DNA from: Lachnospiraceae bacterium
GTDB lineage: Bacteria > Bacillota > Clostridia > Lachnospirales > Lachnospiraceae
Assembly: GCA_031280955.1 (NCBI GenBank)
Contig: JAITGA010000006.1
Location: 1 to 64,000, forward strand
Direction of reading: 5' to 3'
DNA length: 64,000 bases
Below, piece after piece: positions 1 to 7,974 of this stretch. How positions within the stretch are numbered: the stretch's first letter is position 1; each line of letters starts with the position of its first letter. The translations under genes and the position numbers were made by a program. The notes below the pieces were generated by a model. That model worked only from the letters and a program-made list of their open reading frames with translations. It was not told where the DNA came from and did not search any database.

Positions 1-2
1 GG

Positions 3-371
3 TATTTCCAAGATGTTAAGGACGAAGAAATCAGAATAATCAAGATTAGAGACAAATGGTCCGTCCAGTTCAAGCAACGTATGCCAGAGGGCAAAAAACC
101 GCGCAGTATATTCACAACGGAGTTTGTGATTACTGACAAAGGCACAACAAGCACAGGTGCAGACGATGTATATGAATACTTTAAGAAGGATGTCTTTTCT
201 AATCCAAAACCTGTTGAGTTGCTAAAGTTTGTGCTCGGTTTCGGTTTGGGTAAGAATGATATAGCAATAGATTTTTTTCGTGACAGCAGTTTCGCCAACG
301 ACAGCGCAATGGTAAACTTTGAGCAAGTGTTTAACACTTACAGCCCCAACACGATAAGGAGGGTTCTGTAG
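3..371 (+). CDS. C-terminal part of type III Mod-like adenine DNA methyltransferase (5' end outside window, motif I damaged)
   Basis: The reading frame is open from the window start, so the N-terminus is missing. The visible ~122 residues show the pattern of type III (beta-class) Mod C-termini: an SIFTTEFV stretch, TSTGADDVYEYF, the motif X-like VFSNPKPVELLK, and DIAIDFF where motif I begins. In Mod proteins the last is normally followed by the SAM-binding glycines (F-x-G-S/G-x-T-T-A). Here the residues are DFFRDSSFANDSAM, without the glycines. The protein stops about 20 residues later, whereas the family usually runs on for 100 or more. The next gene starts directly after the stop (TAG-ATG) and an AAGGAGG ribosome site lies inside this gene's end, so the junction looks stable. 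It may be a divergent methyltransferase or a defective one; I favour defective. Confidence 0.6.
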   Translation, partial: YFQDVKDEEIRIIKIRDKWSVQFKQRMPEGKKPRSIFTTEFVITDKGTTSTGADDVYEYFKKDVFSNPKPVELLKFVLGFGLGKNDIAIDFFRDSSFANDSAMVNFEQVFNTYSPNTIRRVL

Positions 372-1589
372 ATGGACGAGTTGCAAAAAACCAATGGCTT
401 TGAGTTTTTTGAAAATGTGGCACGAATAATCGATCAGTCCAGGAAATTCGTAGGACGCAACACGAATTTTGCAATGTGCGTGACCTACTTTGAGATTGGT
501 CGCATGATTGTTGAAGAAGAACAGGGCGGCAAAGCGCGTGCGGCATACGGAAGGAAACTGCTTGATGGGCTATCTGCCTATCTTAATGCGCGCGTAGGAA
601 AAGGTTTTTCTGTGTCAACTCTTACAAATGCAAGAAAATTCTACAATGTTTACGCTCCATCAATTTCGCAAACAATGCTTACGAAATTGCATGGTGGTGC
701 AGTTGTCGAGAAATCACAAGCAATGCTTACGAAATTGGCAAACGCTCCTTTTGATGAAATTCAACAAGCATTGCTTGGTGAATTGGATAATACAAAAGGC
801 AGCGGAAAACGCCAATCATTGCTTGGTGTTTTGTACCCCTTTAGGCTTAGCTGGTCGCATTATTTGGTTTTGATGCGAATAAAAAACGATGATGAACGCC
901 ACTTTTACGAAATTGAAGCAGAAAAGCAGAACTGGGATTATCGTTGGCTGAGAAAACAGTACGCTAGCAGCCTCTACGAACGGTTGGCACTTTCTGCGAA
1001 CAAGGAAAAAGTAACCAGATTAGCATCCGAAGGACAAATCGTAGAAGAGCCCCACGACATGCTTAAGGATCCCCTCATATTGGACTTCCTTAATCTTGAA
1101 GGCAAATCTGAGTATGACGAAAACGACTTGGAAATGGCGATAATAAGCAAACTACAGTTTTTCTTACTAGAACTCGGCAAAGGATTCCTGTTTGAAGCGC
1201 GTCAAAAACGGTTCACTTTCAACGAGAAGCATTACAAACTGGATTTGGTGTGCTACAACCGCTTGTTGAAGTGCTATGTACTTATTGACCTTAAGACAGA
1301 TACGCTGGAGCATAAGGATTTGGGGCAAATGCTCATGTATGTTCATTACTTTGACCGCTATGTAAAAACTGAAGACGAGCACCCGACCGTGGGTATTCTG
1401 CTATGCAAGGAAAAGGATGATGCGATAGTTGAGCTAACATTGCCGGAGGGCGAAAACATCTATGCTTCCGAGTATAGCCTCTACCTTCCTGACAAAGCTT
1501 TGTTGCAAAGCAAGTTGGTGGAATGGATAGAGGAGTTCGAGGAAGCCAAAGCACTCCGCGAGTTGGTGAATGGAGGCGACGCTGAATGA
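372..1589 (+). CDS. DUF1016 / YhcG-type PDDEXK nuclease-domain protein
   Basis: The 405-residue protein has the two-part layout of the DUF1016 (YhcG) family. The N-terminal helical domain (about residues 10-200) contains YFEIGRMIVEEEQ and the LSWSHYLVLMRIKN-like core. The C-terminal PDDEXK-type nuclease domain (about 225-390) has Asp291 in KLDLVCYN and IDLK at 305-308, followed by GQMLMYVHYF. The ATG follows AAGGAGG by 9 bases. It sits between a Mod fragment and Res, an arrangement known from other type III-like operons, and its stop overlaps the res start (ATGA). This suggests a role as an accessory nuclease in defence, which is inference. A 17-bp in-frame duplication lies at codons ~101-122. 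Confidence 0.85.
   Translation: MDELQKTNGFEFFENVARIIDQSRKFVGRNTNFAMCVTYFEIGRMIVEEEQGGKARAAYGRKLLDGLSAYLNARVGKGFSVSTLTNARKFYNVYAPSISQTMLTKLHGGAVVEKSQAMLTKLANAPFDEIQQALLGELDNTKGSGKRQSLLGVLYPFRLSWSHYLVLMRIKNDDERHFYEIEAEKQNWDYRWLRKQYASSLYERLALSANKEKVTRLASEGQIVEEPHDMLKDPLILDFLNLEGKSEYDENDLEMAIISKLQFFLLELGKGFLFEARQKRFTFNEKHYKLDLVCYNRLLKCYVLIDLKTDTLEHKDLGQMLMYVHYFDRYVKTEDEHPTVGILLCKEKDDAIVELTLPEGENIYASEYSLYLPDKALLQSKLVEWIEEFEEAKALRELVNGGDAE
673..737 (+). repeat. 17-bp in-frame direct repeat inside the DUF1016 gene
   Basis: The 17-mer beginning caatgcttacg occurs at 673-689 and again at 721-737, exactly 48 bases (16 codons) apart. It encodes the repeated peptide MLTKL (QTMLTKL and QAMLTKL), with a looser third version, QALLGEL, further on. 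The repeat lies in the linker of the N-terminal domain and could change length by slippage or recombination without breaking the frame. Confidence 0.7.
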
Positions 1590-4500
1590 AATTTCAATTC
1601 AAAGTGCAGGATTTTCAAACAGAAGCCGCCGACAGCATCGTTCGTGTTTTTGCCGGACAGCCGAAAACGGAATTAGACCGTTACCGCCGTGATGTTGGAA
1701 AGCTAAAGGGTACGCTTGACGAGTTAGAAGATGAATATGAAACGGCATACCGCAATGCGGAGGTTGCTCTTAACAGGGAGCAACTACTGAAGAATATCAG
1801 AACCGTGCAAACCGACAATAACATCAAGTATTCAACTGACCTTGCCGCAGGGCTTGGCGTAGTGTCCCTCGATGTGGAAATGGAAACAGGCACAGGTAAA
1901 ACCTATGTGTATATCAAAACCATGTTCGAGCTTCATAAGGCGTATGGATGGAGCAAGTTTATCGTGGTTGTACCGAGCATTGCCATCCGTGAGGGTGTGA
2001 AGAAATCCTTTGAAATTACACAAGAACACTTCATGGAGCTTTACGGCATTAAAGCCCGGTTCTTTGTGTATAATTCGTCCAATCTACACCAGCTTGACGA
2101 GTTTTCCCAAAATAGCGGCATTAACGTAATGATTATCAACACGCAAGCGTTCAACACCACGATGAACGAGGATAAAAATGTTGAAGGGCGCAGTGGAAAT
2201 GAGGCGGCAAGGATTATCTATACCAAACGTGATGAATTTGGAAGCCGCCGCCCGATTGACGTCATCAAAGCCAACCGCCCCATTATCATATTAGACGAGC
2301 CTCAGAAGATGGGTGGTACGGCTACGCAAAACGCCCTGAAAAAGAACTTTGCACCGCTCTTTTCCCTCAACTTCTCGGCAACCCACAAGACAAGCCATAA
2401 CCTTGTCTACGTTCTTGATGCCCTTGATGCTTTCAAGAAAAAGCTGGTTAAGAAAATCGAGGTTAAAGGCTTTGAACTTAAAAATCTTAGCGGCACTAAT
2501 CGCTATATGTATCTTGCCGCCATTGTACTTGATAAGAGAAAGCCACCCCGCGCCCGCTTGGAGTTTGAGGTCAGCCGTGTAGGTGGTTCACCAAAACGTG
2601 AAATGCGTTTATTGCAAGTCGGCGATAGCCTGTTTACAGAATCAAAAGGGCTTGAGGAATACAGGGGTATATCCATTGCCGATATTGACCCTATTCGTGC
2701 AACCGTGACATTTACCAACGGAGATACCCTATCTACTGGCGAGGCAAGCGGCAATGTAAATGAGGACGATATTAGGCGTATTCAAATTCGGGAAACAATC
2801 AACTCCCATTTTGATAAAGAAGAACGCCTATTTAGGCAGGGCGTAAAGTGCCTTTCACTCTTTTTTATTGATGAAGTGGCAAAGTACCGCCAGTACGGTG
2901 ATGACGGCGAAGAACTACTCGGCGAATATGGGCGAGTTTTCGAGGAAGAATACGTTGCCGCATTAAATGAACGGCTAACCATTGTAACCTCTGCTTACCA
3001 AGCATATCTTCGTGACATTGAAATTGCTGATACACATAAAGGTTATTTTTCGATAGATAAAAAAGGACGAGCCATCAATAGCACGGTCAAGCGTGGTTCG
3101 GAGGAATCTGATGATATATCGGCTTACGACCTTATACTTAAAAACAAGGAACGCTTGTTGTCTTTTGATGAGCCGACAAGGTTCATATTCTCTCATTCCG
3201 CTCTGCGTGAAGGTTGGGATAACCCGAATGTGTTTCAGATTTGCACATTGAAACACTCATACAACACCACCGCCAAACGCCAAGAAGTCGGCAGAGGCTT
3301 ACGGCTTTGCGTGAACAATATCGGCGAACGACAAGACACCGAAACCCTCGGCGAAACCTTTGTGCATGGCGTAAATATGCTTACCGTTATCGCAAGCGAA
3401 AGTTATGCGGGCTTTGTTTCAGATTTACAAAGCGAAATCGAGTCCGACCTTTACGAGCGCCCAACCAAAGCAAGCGTTGATTATTTTTCGGGCAGGAGCG
3501 TTTCTGTCGGCGATGGTGAAATACACACTTTCACCGTAGCCGAAGCTACAGCCGCATACAACTATCTTGTAAGAAATGACTATGTGGACGATGACGGTAA
3601 TGTTACCGATACTTACCGTACAGCAGCAGAATCGGGCAGTTTTGCCCCGATGAAAACAGAACTCGCCCCGCTTTCCGAAAGTGTGCATAAACTCGTACAG
3701 GCCATATTCGACCCAAGCATCTTAAAGGACATGACGGCAAACGGACACGAAACAAAGATAAAAGATAACCCCATCAATGACAACTGGAAAGACTTTCAAG
3801 AGCTGTGGGAACGTATCAACAAGAAGTATGCTTACACCGTGGATTTTAACGGCGATGTATTGGCTGAGAAAGCAATCGCCGCTATTGATAAGGATTTGAA
3901 AGTGGCTCGGCTTTCCTACACCATAACAAAAGGCTCACAAGACGGCACGGACTTCAATGTATCCAAAACCGAAACGAAACGTCTTGATAGAGCAAAAGGC
4001 GGGCTTGCCTCTTATGACCTTATCGGCAAGATTGCAGAGGGAACATCGCTAACAAGAAAGACCGTAACCGCTATCCTTTCGGGAATAGGCAAAGATAAGC
4101 AAATGCTTTTTGCAGAAAACCCGGAGGAGTTCATAGCAAAGGTAATACGGATTATCAACACCCAAAAAGCATCGGTTATTGTAAATCATATCACTTATGC
4201 CCCAAGTGCGGAAGAACCATACACGCAAGACATTTTCAATATGAGCCGTGCCTCTGATGAATATGCAAAAGCGTTTAATGCGAAATGCGCCATCCAAGAT
4301 TACATCTTTACGGACGGCACATCAGCAGACAGCATTGAACGTAGATTCGCCGAAGATTTGGATGTTGCCGATGAAGTGGTCGTTTACGCAAAACTCCCTC
4401 GCGGGCCTCGTGGGTTTTACATCCCGACCCCTGTTGGCAATTATTCACCCGATTGGGCGATAACTTTCAAAAAGGGCAAGGTTAAGCATATTTTCTTTAT

Positions 4501-4663
4501 TGCCGAAACTAAAGGGACGATGGATGACCTCGAAATACGCCCGATTGAAAGAGCAAAGGTTGATTGCGCCAAGCTTCTCTTTAACAAGTTTTCTTCGGAC
4601 GAAGTGAAATACCATGATGTGGACAGCTATCAAACCCTGCTCATGGTAATGGAAACGCTGTAG
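1586..4663 (+). CDS. Type III restriction enzyme Res subunit (DEAD/DEAH helicase-endonuclease)
   Basis: The 1025-residue protein is a superfamily 2 translocase/nuclease. Walker A ETGTGKT lies at 100-106, the Walker B/DEAD-like box DEPQ at 237-240, and motif III SATH at 264-267. Motifs V/VI (LREGWDNPNVFQICTL, then RQEVGRGLRL) lie in the middle. The C-terminal PD-(D/E)xK endonuclease core is visible as PDW at 955-957 and ETK at 974-976. The length is normal for Res. The start overlaps the previous stop as ATGA, so it is translationally coupled to the DUF1016 gene. Type III Res needs Mod for target recognition, so the damaged Mod C-terminus upstream raises the question whether this enzyme is still active or depends on another specificity factor. 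Confidence 0.9.
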   Translation: MKFQFKVQDFQTEAADSIVRVFAGQPKTELDRYRRDVGKLKGTLDELEDEYETAYRNAEVALNREQLLKNIRTVQTDNNIKYSTDLAAGLGVVSLDVEMETGTGKTYVYIKTMFELHKAYGWSKFIVVVPSIAIREGVKKSFEITQEHFMELYGIKARFFVYNSSNLHQLDEFSQNSGINVMIINTQAFNTTMNEDKNVEGRSGNEAARIIYTKRDEFGSRRPIDVIKANRPIIILDEPQKMGGTATQNALKKNFAPLFSLNFSATHKTSHNLVYVLDALDAFKKKLVKKIEVKGFELKNLSGTNRYMYLAAIVLDKRKPPRARLEFEVSRVGGSPKREMRLLQVGDSLFTESKGLEEYRGISIADIDPIRATVTFTNGDTLSTGEASGNVNEDDIRRIQIRETINSHFDKEERLFRQGVKCLSLFFIDEVAKYRQYGDDGEELLGEYGRVFEEEYVAALNERLTIVTSAYQAYLRDIEIADTHKGYFSIDKKGRAINSTVKRGSEESDDISAYDLILKNKERLLSFDEPTRFIFSHSALREGWDNPNVFQICTLKHSYNTTAKRQEVGRGLRLCVNNIGERQDTETLGETFVHGVNMLTVIASESYAGFVSDLQSEIESDLYERPTKASVDYFSGRSVSVGDGEIHTFTVAEATAAYNYLVRNDYVDDDGNVTDTYRTAAESGSFAPMKTELAPLSESVHKLVQAIFDPSILKDMTANGHETKIKDNPINDNWKDFQELWERINKKYAYTVDFNGDVLAEKAIAAIDKDLKVARLSYTITKGSQDGTDFNVSKTETKRLDRAKGGLASYDLIGKIAEGTSLTRKTVTAILSGIGKDKQMLFAENPEEFIAKVIRIINTQKASVIVNHITYAPSAEEPYTQDIFNMSRASDEYAKAFNAKCAIQDYIFTDGTSADSIERRFAEDLDVADEVVVYAKLPRGPRGFYIPTPVGNYSPDWAITFKKGKVKHIFFIAETKGTMDDLEIRPIERAKVDCAKLLFNKFSSDEVKYHDVDSYQTLLMVMETL

Positions 4664-4678
4664 TGATGAAAAACTGAG

Positions 4679-4699
4679 ATTGCGGGTCAAGCCCGCAAT
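4679..4699. terminator. Hairpin between convergent res and GNAT genes
   Basis: ATTGCGGG-TCAAG-CCCGCAAT forms a perfect 8-bp GC-rich stem with a 5-base loop, 16 bases after the res stop. It lies between two convergent genes and could slow transcription from both sides. There is no U-run, so intrinsic termination is uncertain. It is also the first unit of the repeat array that follows. Confidence 0.4.
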
Positions 4700-4795
4700 G
4701 ACAGCACAAGCCGTAACAATAGAACAGCCCGCAATGACAGAGCAAGCCGTAACAACAGTACAAGCCCGCAATGACAGTACAAGCCGCAATGACAG
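4688..4795. repeat. Array of ~36-bp tandem repeats (GCCCGCAATGACAG family)
   Basis: Three imperfect units start at 4688, 4725 and 4761. Each has the core agcccgcaatgacag followed by caagccg and, in the first two, taacaa. The core resembles the intergenic palindromic repeats with GTCATTGCG found in many bacteria, and a related core (gtcattgcgagg) occurs in the element at 53.1 kb. Short reading frames across the array on the minus strand have low complexity and look spurious. Confidence 0.75.
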
Positions 4796-4806
4796 CGAAG
4801 TATTGC

Positions 4807-5583
4807 TTACTCTCCCTTATAATCCAAAGTAACAATCTCACAGTATTGTTTATATCCGATACGCTTGTATGCGTTCAATCCTTCAGGATAAGCGGACAGC
4901 ACGGATAGCTCTATTCCCTTGATTAACGCTGCTTTTTCTGCCATGCCAATCAAGTACCCGGCGATACCTCTTTGGCGGTATCCTTTTAGAGTGCCGACCC
5001 ATGCTATTTGTACGAAATCATTTCCGTGTATTGCCATGCAAGCCCCGGCAGGAACGCCTCTATGTTCAGCCATATAGAAATAAACATTCGGGTGACAAAA
5101 AGCATCTATATAGTGCTTTAATGAAAAGATGTCATATTCAAAGACAGCATTAAAGATTACCCCGCACATTTTAAGATGACTCGGTTTAGATACTTTGAAG
5201 ACTTTTATATCATTGTTATATGCGTTCATGTATGTGCTATTGCCATTCGCACGGATTTCCTTTGCCATGCCGGAGTTCGTTCGTGCATACTCGATTTGGT
5301 CATATGCCAAAAAAAGTTCACAGACATCAACATCAGCGGGAGCGGTATCAGGGGTAATAATCAAATTCAACGGGATTTCATGATTGTCCAACTTCGCAAT
5401 GACATTAGAGACATCAGCATTATAGTCAGGACCGTTCAGCTTCACCTTATAAATGTAATTGATGTCGCCGCTAAGCCAACTCAAATTGCCTTTGTGGTTT
5501 TCATTACCCCGCAGATTTCCGAGCATATCCCAGTATAGCTCATGCCCGGCAATAATCTGTTCAATATATTGGCTCTTACTCAT
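4807..5583 (-). CDS. GNAT-family N-acetyltransferase
   Basis: The 258-residue protein carries a C-terminal GNAT fold (about residues 130-255). The acetyl-CoA-binding motif A is visible as WVGTLKGYRQRGIAGYLI, followed by a helix with AEKAALIKGI and the closing motif NAYKRIGYKQ. The N-terminal ~120 residues are a less conserved domain of a kind seen in two-domain acetyltransferases. I chose the ATG with AAAGGAG six bases upstream; an in-frame start ten codons earlier has no such site. It lies 67 bp downstream of the AraC regulator on the same strand and is probably co-transcribed with it. The substrate cannot be read from the sequence. Confidence 0.8.
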   Translation of the reverse strand: MSKSQYIEQIIAGHELYWDMLGNLRGNENHKGNLSWLSGDINYIYKVKLNGPDYNADVSNVIAKLDNHEIPLNLIITPDTAPADVDVCELFLAYDQIEYARTNSGMAKEIRANGNSTYMNAYNNDIKVFKVSKPSHLKMCGVIFNAVFEYDIFSLKHYIDAFCHPNVYFYMAEHRGVPAGACMAIHGNDFVQIAWVGTLKGYRQRGIAGYLIGMAEKAALIKGIELSVLSAYPEGLNAYKRIGYKQYCEIVTLDYKGE

Positions 5584-5650
5584 TTTTGCTCCTTTGTAAA
5601 TAAACATACACAATCATAAATAAAGAATAACACGCTATAGTTTTGCTTGA

Positions 5651-6607
5651 TTAACATTTCTCATCATCTATGGAACAGGCAGTGTTATCACTCCAACGAA
5701 ATGGACTAGTCGCAACAGCTTGCTTTTCACATACAGGCGAAAACCATTCCATCTGACAATATTTTCCATCATATGCCGAGGTGTCGATTCTTTCAAAGTA
5801 CATATCATTACGATAAAGACTGTATTTGAACTCTTTATCCGTTTCCAATGCTTTTATCGCTTCATAAATGGATTTTGCAACACGGGCATTGAGGTCATAG
5901 TAATGGTGCTTACCGATATAACGGTATCTGACACTAAGAGAAGCTTCGATGGTATCTCCCTCCATGCCATCAGGGATATTTCGCAAATCGTGTACTTGTA
6001 CCGACGGCAAATAAAATGTATATCCGGTTTCATGTTTGGGAATCCGGGTAAGTCCAATGTATAGTTCAGGGTGCAGAGTGTTCTCAATCAGCTTCCGCTC
6101 ATGTTGCCAGAACTGTTTCGCCAAAAGCGGTGATTTTGATAAGGAATCATACCGCCTTACCTTGTGACGTTTGCCAATAACATAAAATGTTGGCACCATT
6201 ACCATCACGGGCTTCATTAAAATGCCTTCGGTAATCTTTCTGGCATCATACAAATGAAGCGGCGGTAACACATCAACTATCTTCTCTGTCTTTCGCACTT
6301 CACCGGGAGTGGCTCCGAAGATACGCTTGAAAGCCCTGATGTAGGTTTGCTCATATTCAAAGCCAAACTCGATAGCAACATTCAAGATATTCATATCAGT
6401 TGTGAGCAAACAATCAAGACTCGCTGCAAGTTTACGTTGCTTTATGTAACTACCTAGCGTCTGCTCAAAAGCGAACTTGAATAATCTTTGCAAGTGGGTT
6501 GACGAAATATAATGCTTTTTGGCAAGCATATCGGCAGTAATGTTAGTTTTCACATTGCTCTCGATGTCGAGCAATACATTCTCTAGCAAATCATGTGGAT
6601 TGTTCAT
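5651..6607 (-). CDS. AraC-family regulator with C-terminal effector-binding (GyrI/Rob-like) domain
   Basis: The 318-residue protein has the two AraC helix-turn-helix motifs at the N-terminus (about residues 8-108): DMLAKKHYISSTHLQRLFK, then LNVAIEFGFEYEQTYIRAFKR and the family signature FGATPGEVRK. The remainder (about 125-300) resembles the GyrI-like/AraC effector-binding domain found in Rob-type regulators, including a YRYIGKHHYYDL segment. The ATG is preceded by AAGGGGGAG. A strong promoter and a perfect palindrome lie just upstream, suggesting autoregulation. The adjacent acetyltransferase is the likely target gene; the pairing suggests a response to a small toxic molecule, which is inference. 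Confidence 0.85.
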   Translation of the reverse strand: MNNPHDLLENVLLDIESNVKTNITADMLAKKHYISSTHLQRLFKFAFEQTLGSYIKQRKLAASLDCLLTTDMNILNVAIEFGFEYEQTYIRAFKRIFGATPGEVRKTEKIVDVLPPLHLYDARKITEGILMKPVMVMVPTFYVIGKRHKVRRYDSLSKSPLLAKQFWQHERKLIENTLHPELYIGLTRIPKHETGYTFYLPSVQVHDLRNIPDGMEGDTIEASLSVRYRYIGKHHYYDLNARVAKSIYEAIKALETDKEFKYSLYRNDMYFERIDTSAYDGKYCQMEWFSPVCEKQAVATSPFRWSDNTACSIDDEKC

Positions 6608-6623
6608 ACCACTCCCCCTTACA

Positions 6624-6635
6624 GAACATATGTTC
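6624..6635. promoter_or_regulatory. Perfect palindrome between promoter and araC-type start
   Basis: GAACATATGTTC is a perfect 12-bp palindrome lying between the -10 box and the ribosome site of the AraC-family gene, overlapping the expected transcript start region. It is a plausible operator for that regulator or another dimeric repressor. Confidence 0.4.
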
Positions 6636-6646
6636 CCGATTTATTC

Positions 6647-6674
6647 ATTATAAACCTTTGCAGGATATTGTCAA
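6647..6674 (-). promoter_or_regulatory. Sigma-70/SigA promoter of the AraC-GNAT pair
   Basis: On the minus strand TTGACA (6669-6674) and TATAAT (6647-6652) match both consensus hexamers exactly, with a 16-bp spacer. They lie 40-67 bp upstream of the AraC-family start. This is one of the best promoter matches in the window. Confidence 0.75.
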
Positions 6675-6779
6675 CAGCTAAAAATGATTATTTTGAAGAT
6701 TGTTTTGAAGATTTTTTGAAGAAAAAACATTAAACCCAAACCCTACACCCGCGCCGAATATCTAGGACAAAAGGTTTAA

Positions 6780-6896
6780 ATGGATGTTAATATGTACCAG
6801 CTACCGGTGCGTTTGCATCGTGAGGTCAAGGATTTACGAGAAGAAAATGAAAGACTAAAGAAGGTTGCAGCCTACTTTGCGAAAAACCAACAATAA
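6780..6896 (+). pseudogene. Remnant of an IS3-type OrfA transposase C-terminus (38 codons)
   Basis: The short frame starts at ATG directly after an in-frame TAA and encodes 38 residues ending LREENERLKKVAAYFAKNQQ. This matches the leucine-zipper-like C-terminal end of IS3-family OrfA proteins (the LRxENxxLKKxxAFFAK pattern). No helix-turn-helix part, no OrfB and no clear terminal repeats are visible, so it looks like a relic. It fills much of the 326-bp gap between araC and the metallo-hydrolase gene; the rest of the gap holds the araC promoter. Confidence 0.5.
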
Positions 6897-6933
6897 ATTC
6901 TTTTGACATTTAACAGCAGGCAATATTATTGGG

Positions 6934-7974
6934 TTAATGATGATAACTGATAACGTCTTTAAATGAATTTGCTCTTTCTAAATTGCTTCTTTCTGAGTCG
7001 TTCATGTGAACGGAGTATCGCAACGATACGGCTCTCCCGGACAATCGCAGAGCTTCGCTATAACTCCCAATATCTTCGTGACCAGTCAAAATGATTGCTC
7101 CATTTCGGATAATGATTTCTTCTGCGATTTTATGCCCTTTGGCAGTATTAAGTTGTGGGTCGCTGGTAAATATAATACCACTTTCATCGGAATCGCTGAA
7201 ATTTATTTCTTTTATACTTGTAATAAAATCCGGTTTAATCCACTCTTCATATTTCTTCACCCGAGTTAGCTCTCCGTGCAAGTGAGCATCCAGTTTAACC
7301 GGAACATGAGGAAATGACTTATGAAAAAGTGCAAGCAACTCAAATCCCCGACCATATTTAGGAACAGGGAATAAAACTATTTTATTACGTTCAATGCAAT
7401 CTTTTACTGTATTAACCAAAACCTTGCGATACTCAGTAGGCGAATGTATAATTTTGCCGTATGCGCTGTCTAACACGGCTATATCTGCATTTGCATTGCG
7501 GATATAGTCACAACGATAAACCAATGTATCTTCAATATAATCTCCGCTGAAAAGAATACTCTTGTCATCAACGCATATTTTATACCAAACACTTCCGGCG
7601 CATTGCCCACTTTTTCCCCATGTTACAATCAAATCTTCACTTAAAAAATACTCTTTAAGCGCAGGGATTAATTCATTAATTAAGCGCACATTCTTTGGGG
7701 AAAACAAGACTTGTCTTGAAGTTTCTTTAGTCATAACAACACATCCGTCAAAACCTTGTTCGCAAAGCCAATCGTACGCCCCTGTGTGGTCGATATGCGA
7801 ATGGCTTATAAACAACCATTTTGCAGATTGAATTTGGACACCATTTAATCTTGGGAATGGGGTACTGACCCCAGGCATAATCCCGCAGTCAAACAGAAAA
7901 TTCTCTTTCTTGGTTTCTACAAAAAAGCAGTTACGCCCATGTTCGCCAACGCCGCCACCTATGATCAAATTCAT
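6934..7974 (-). CDS. Metallo-beta-lactamase-fold hydrolase with beta-CASP-like C-terminus
   Basis: The 346-residue protein has the metal-binding motif HSHIDH at 58-63, preceded by FLFDCG and followed by FSGDYIEDTLVY, which supplies a further metal ligand. The C-terminal part (AIILTGHEDIG, then YSVHMNDSERSNLERA and VISYHH) follows the pattern of beta-CASP nucleases and related hydrolases, where a GHADR-like segment and a final histidine complete the site. I chose the ATG that overlaps the permease stop as ATGA rather than an earlier in-frame start. It is the last gene of an ABC import operon, so its substrate may be related to the imported compound; this is inference. RNA processing is the other option. 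Confidence 0.75.
   Translation of the reverse strand: MNLIIGGGVGEHGRNCFFVETKKENFLFDCGIMPGVSTPFPRLNGVQIQSAKWLFISHSHIDHTGAYDWLCEQGFDGCVVMTKETSRQVLFSPKNVRLINELIPALKEYFLSEDLIVTWGKSGQCAGSVWYKICVDDKSILFSGDYIEDTLVYRCDYIRNANADIAVLDSAYGKIIHSPTEYRKVLVNTVKDCIERNKIVLFPVPKYGRGFELLALFHKSFPHVPVKLDAHLHGELTRVKKYEEWIKPDFITSIKEINFSDSDESGIIFTSDPQLNTAKGHKIAEEIIIRNGAIILTGHEDIGSYSEALRLSGRAVSLRYSVHMNDSERSNLERANSFKDVISYHH

Noticed and set aside
4688-4795. CRISPR array
   Set aside because: Units are contiguous tandem repeats without unique spacers, and no cas genes are present.
4445-4841. Minus-strand frames with repeated VIAG/TACxVIAG peptides
   Set aside because: They are translations of the 36-bp repeat array and the res 3' end; no ribosome site, low complexity.
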